Shown one piece after another: positions 36,601 to 39,600 of a stretch of DNA of 64,000 nucleotides. The position numbers and the translations under genes were made by a program. The number at the start of each line of letters is the position of its first letter. Position 1 is the stretch's first letter. This DNA comes from Luidia sarsii (Eukaryota; Echinodermata; Asteroidea; Paxillosida; Luidiidae): NCBI GenBank assembly GCA_949987565.1, contig OX465103.1, positions 2,611,511-2,675,510 of the forward strand. The letters are read 5' to 3'. Below the pieces are notes generated by a model that searched no databases, was not told the DNA's origin, and saw only the letters and a program-made list of their open reading frames with translations.

Positions 36601-39600
36601 ACATCCCATCTTTCCCGCCTTCCCGCCTCAGCGACCACCGGTACATAAGGAGTTCCACCACCGATCCCAAGACATTCTCCTGATGACGGCCAGAGCATAC
36701 TGGACGAAACGTCGAGTTACCCTCAGGTTCTTTTCAGAACCATACCTCTTCCTTTAAGAGACCTGATACATGGTGTTCACCGCAAACCTTCCTATATCCT
36801 ATATTCACATCCCATTGGTCTCCTTCCTTCTTTCAAACTGTCCTGTCCTGTGTCAAGTACTTAAAGAGCCCGACATTTTAGCGATCCTAGAAGGGAACCT
36901 TTCTGTAAGGCCTCCCGCCGACCCGACCCCCCCCCCCCCCCCCCCCCCCGAACACCAGTCTCAGTCTCGGCAGTAAGACACCCACCTTGAGGAAGGCGTG
37001 CACCTTCTTGACGGAGTGGAGGTGACAGGTCAGCCAGCGAGCGTAGGCCAGCAGGTCCTGCTCGGTGATCTGTCCGTGGGCGGGCGCCTTGCCCATCAGG
37101 TAGGCCTCATGGGCCACCGCCAGGCGTCGGGCCCTGCCAATGGCATCCGTGTACTCCCCCATGATCTCCCTGTGTCCGTGCAAACATCGGCAACGCCAAG
37201 GGATTAAAAAAAAAAATAACAGGTTTGGGGTGGCTTTTTTTTTTCGCAGGGGCTGTTGTTACGGCAGTCGTCCGTGTGGTTCCCAGACTAAATTGTATTT
37301 CGTCAGCATTGCAGGCTGGTTGAACCAGTCTATTAGCTGATAGTCTGGTTCTAAGAGCTAAACATCCTGACAAATACTGTGAAGTCAGTCAGGGAACTAA
37401 ACGGACGACTGCCGTAACAACAGCCACTGCGGGTTTTTTTTGCTCACATCCACACACGGCAAAAGAATTGCGATGCCAAATATTGCAAGCCAATCGTGGC
37501 TAGCAACTGTGGTTAAATCTTTGTCAAGCTACATATTACTGAAAAGAGTTTTAATAAAAATGTGTAAAAAGTGGTGCCCGGAATCGGAGGATCAATTTGC
37601 TGCATACCAACAACCACTGGTGCCCCTATTTCTGAGATCCCGGCATAAAAGTGGTATAGGCTCGGGCTTAGGCTTCGGTCATGTTTCTCTTACCCGTTCG
37701 AATTTCACAGCTATCTAGAAACAAGCGTTTGGCCCCGGTTTCTCGGTGAATCGTTAAGCCAACAGACTTTCAAATTCAGCGACAAAACCCGCATCCTGGA
37801 TTTCCCGGGTTTTGTCAGACGGATACGAAGCCTGAGCCCGAGCCTGAGCCCGAGCCCGAGCCTGAGCCTGATCCATGGATTGACAAGCGGCCTTAAGACT
37901 TACACCAGTCTCTTCTGGTAAGGTGCGTAGAGAGCCTCCAGTGCGCTGGTGTGCTCGCAGAACCTCTTCCACCTCAGCATGTGCATGTGCTTGCACTGGA
38001 CCAGCTGCTGGATCCGGTCACAAAAGTGCTGCCCAAAAAAAAAAAGAGGGACCCCAAAAATCATGAACCTACTTGCCGACGATGGATCAGGATTTGGGCT
38101 GTGCCTGGCTTTTTCGATCGTTGATCATCTGACAACGGGCAGACTACACACTGCCCGAAACGCTGAGTTACCGGCTCTTTTCAGAGGCACACTACTTCTT
38201 GAAAGAGAAGTGCTACATGGCGTCATCGCAAACCTTCCACTTAGTACTTCCACCATGCAGACCTTCAAATCTTATCAGTCGATTATCTGGGAAGGCCACT
38301 ATCTAAGGACTGGATAGCTCCGGTGGTGAGAGCGCCGGTGTGTTCAGCCAGTGGTCTCTGGTTCGAGTCCCAGTCCGGTCTGATTTTCTTTGCCATTTTT
38401 TTCAAAATGTTGAAATGATCAGCTATATTAATCGTTATTATTGCCAGCTGTGGTTATACGAGCCCACATATGTGGTTCTTTTTTTTTCAACTGGTCTCAA
38501 TTTTCAGTCTCAAAGTCAAACAGGTTAACCCTTGACCTCGTGAGCATCTCATAAGCTTCCCTGGGTGGACCCAGTCTACCCCAAGCGAGAAAGGTCCCGC
38601 TGGGATTGAAACTGGTCTGGTCCTCCTAATTCGTGTGAGAGAGAAGAAAAGGGACGGCTGTAATTGGCGACCCTTCGCACGGCATCACCTGGTGCAGTAT
38701 GAGGGGGAGGCTATCCTGCGTGTACTCCCTCTGCAGGCTGATCTCCATCTCCTCCTTCATCACGTCCGACTGGACCACCGGAGGAAAGGCCTCGCTCACC
38801 TATACGCACAACCAACAATGACCAAAAGAGTGATATATACAACAATGTTGCAAACTGCTGACCAAAATGCAAATCTCAAAATTTAGTGGGCCTGACGTTT
38901 CGATCCTAGCAGGACCTTTCTCAAAGGCAGAGTGACAAAACGGATACATGTACACGAAGGAAGTATTTACAATACAAACTGTACAAGAGATGAAGTATAT
39001 GATGTTATATACCTCATCTCTTGTAGAGTTTGTAATGTTCAATATGTTGGCGAGACCAAAAACACCCTCAAAAACGTATCTATGGCCATAGGTCTACAAT
39101 CAAAACCGGTAAAATGGACACCCCTGTTGGGTATCACTTCAATCTCCCTGATCATTCGATATCAGATATGAGTGTACTGGGCATAGAATCACTTGGTCAC
39201 CGTAGTAATGCTGTCCATCTAAGCCGTGAGAAAATGTGGATGAAGCGTCCTCGGACTATTCAACCACATGGTCTCAACATCCAGGAGGGTAATGACTAAC
39301 ACCATGCAGCTTTCTGATAATCCTTCTTTTGTGATTTCTCCTTCACACTCCTCTCTTTGATCTTTCCCCCTCTTCTCACTAATCCCTACCCTACTCCTTG
39401 CCCTTCCCTTTGATCTCGACCTACTAGCTTCACTCTTTGTCCTTTGTTTCTCATCTGTGTCCTATTCACTCTCTTCCCCCTTCCTTCGTGTACATTTATC
39501 TGTTTTGTCCTTGTCACTCTGCCTTTGAGAAAGGTCCTGCTAGGATCGAAACGTCAGGGCAGGCCCACTAAATGACCAAAAGAATTAGAAACCACAGTGA

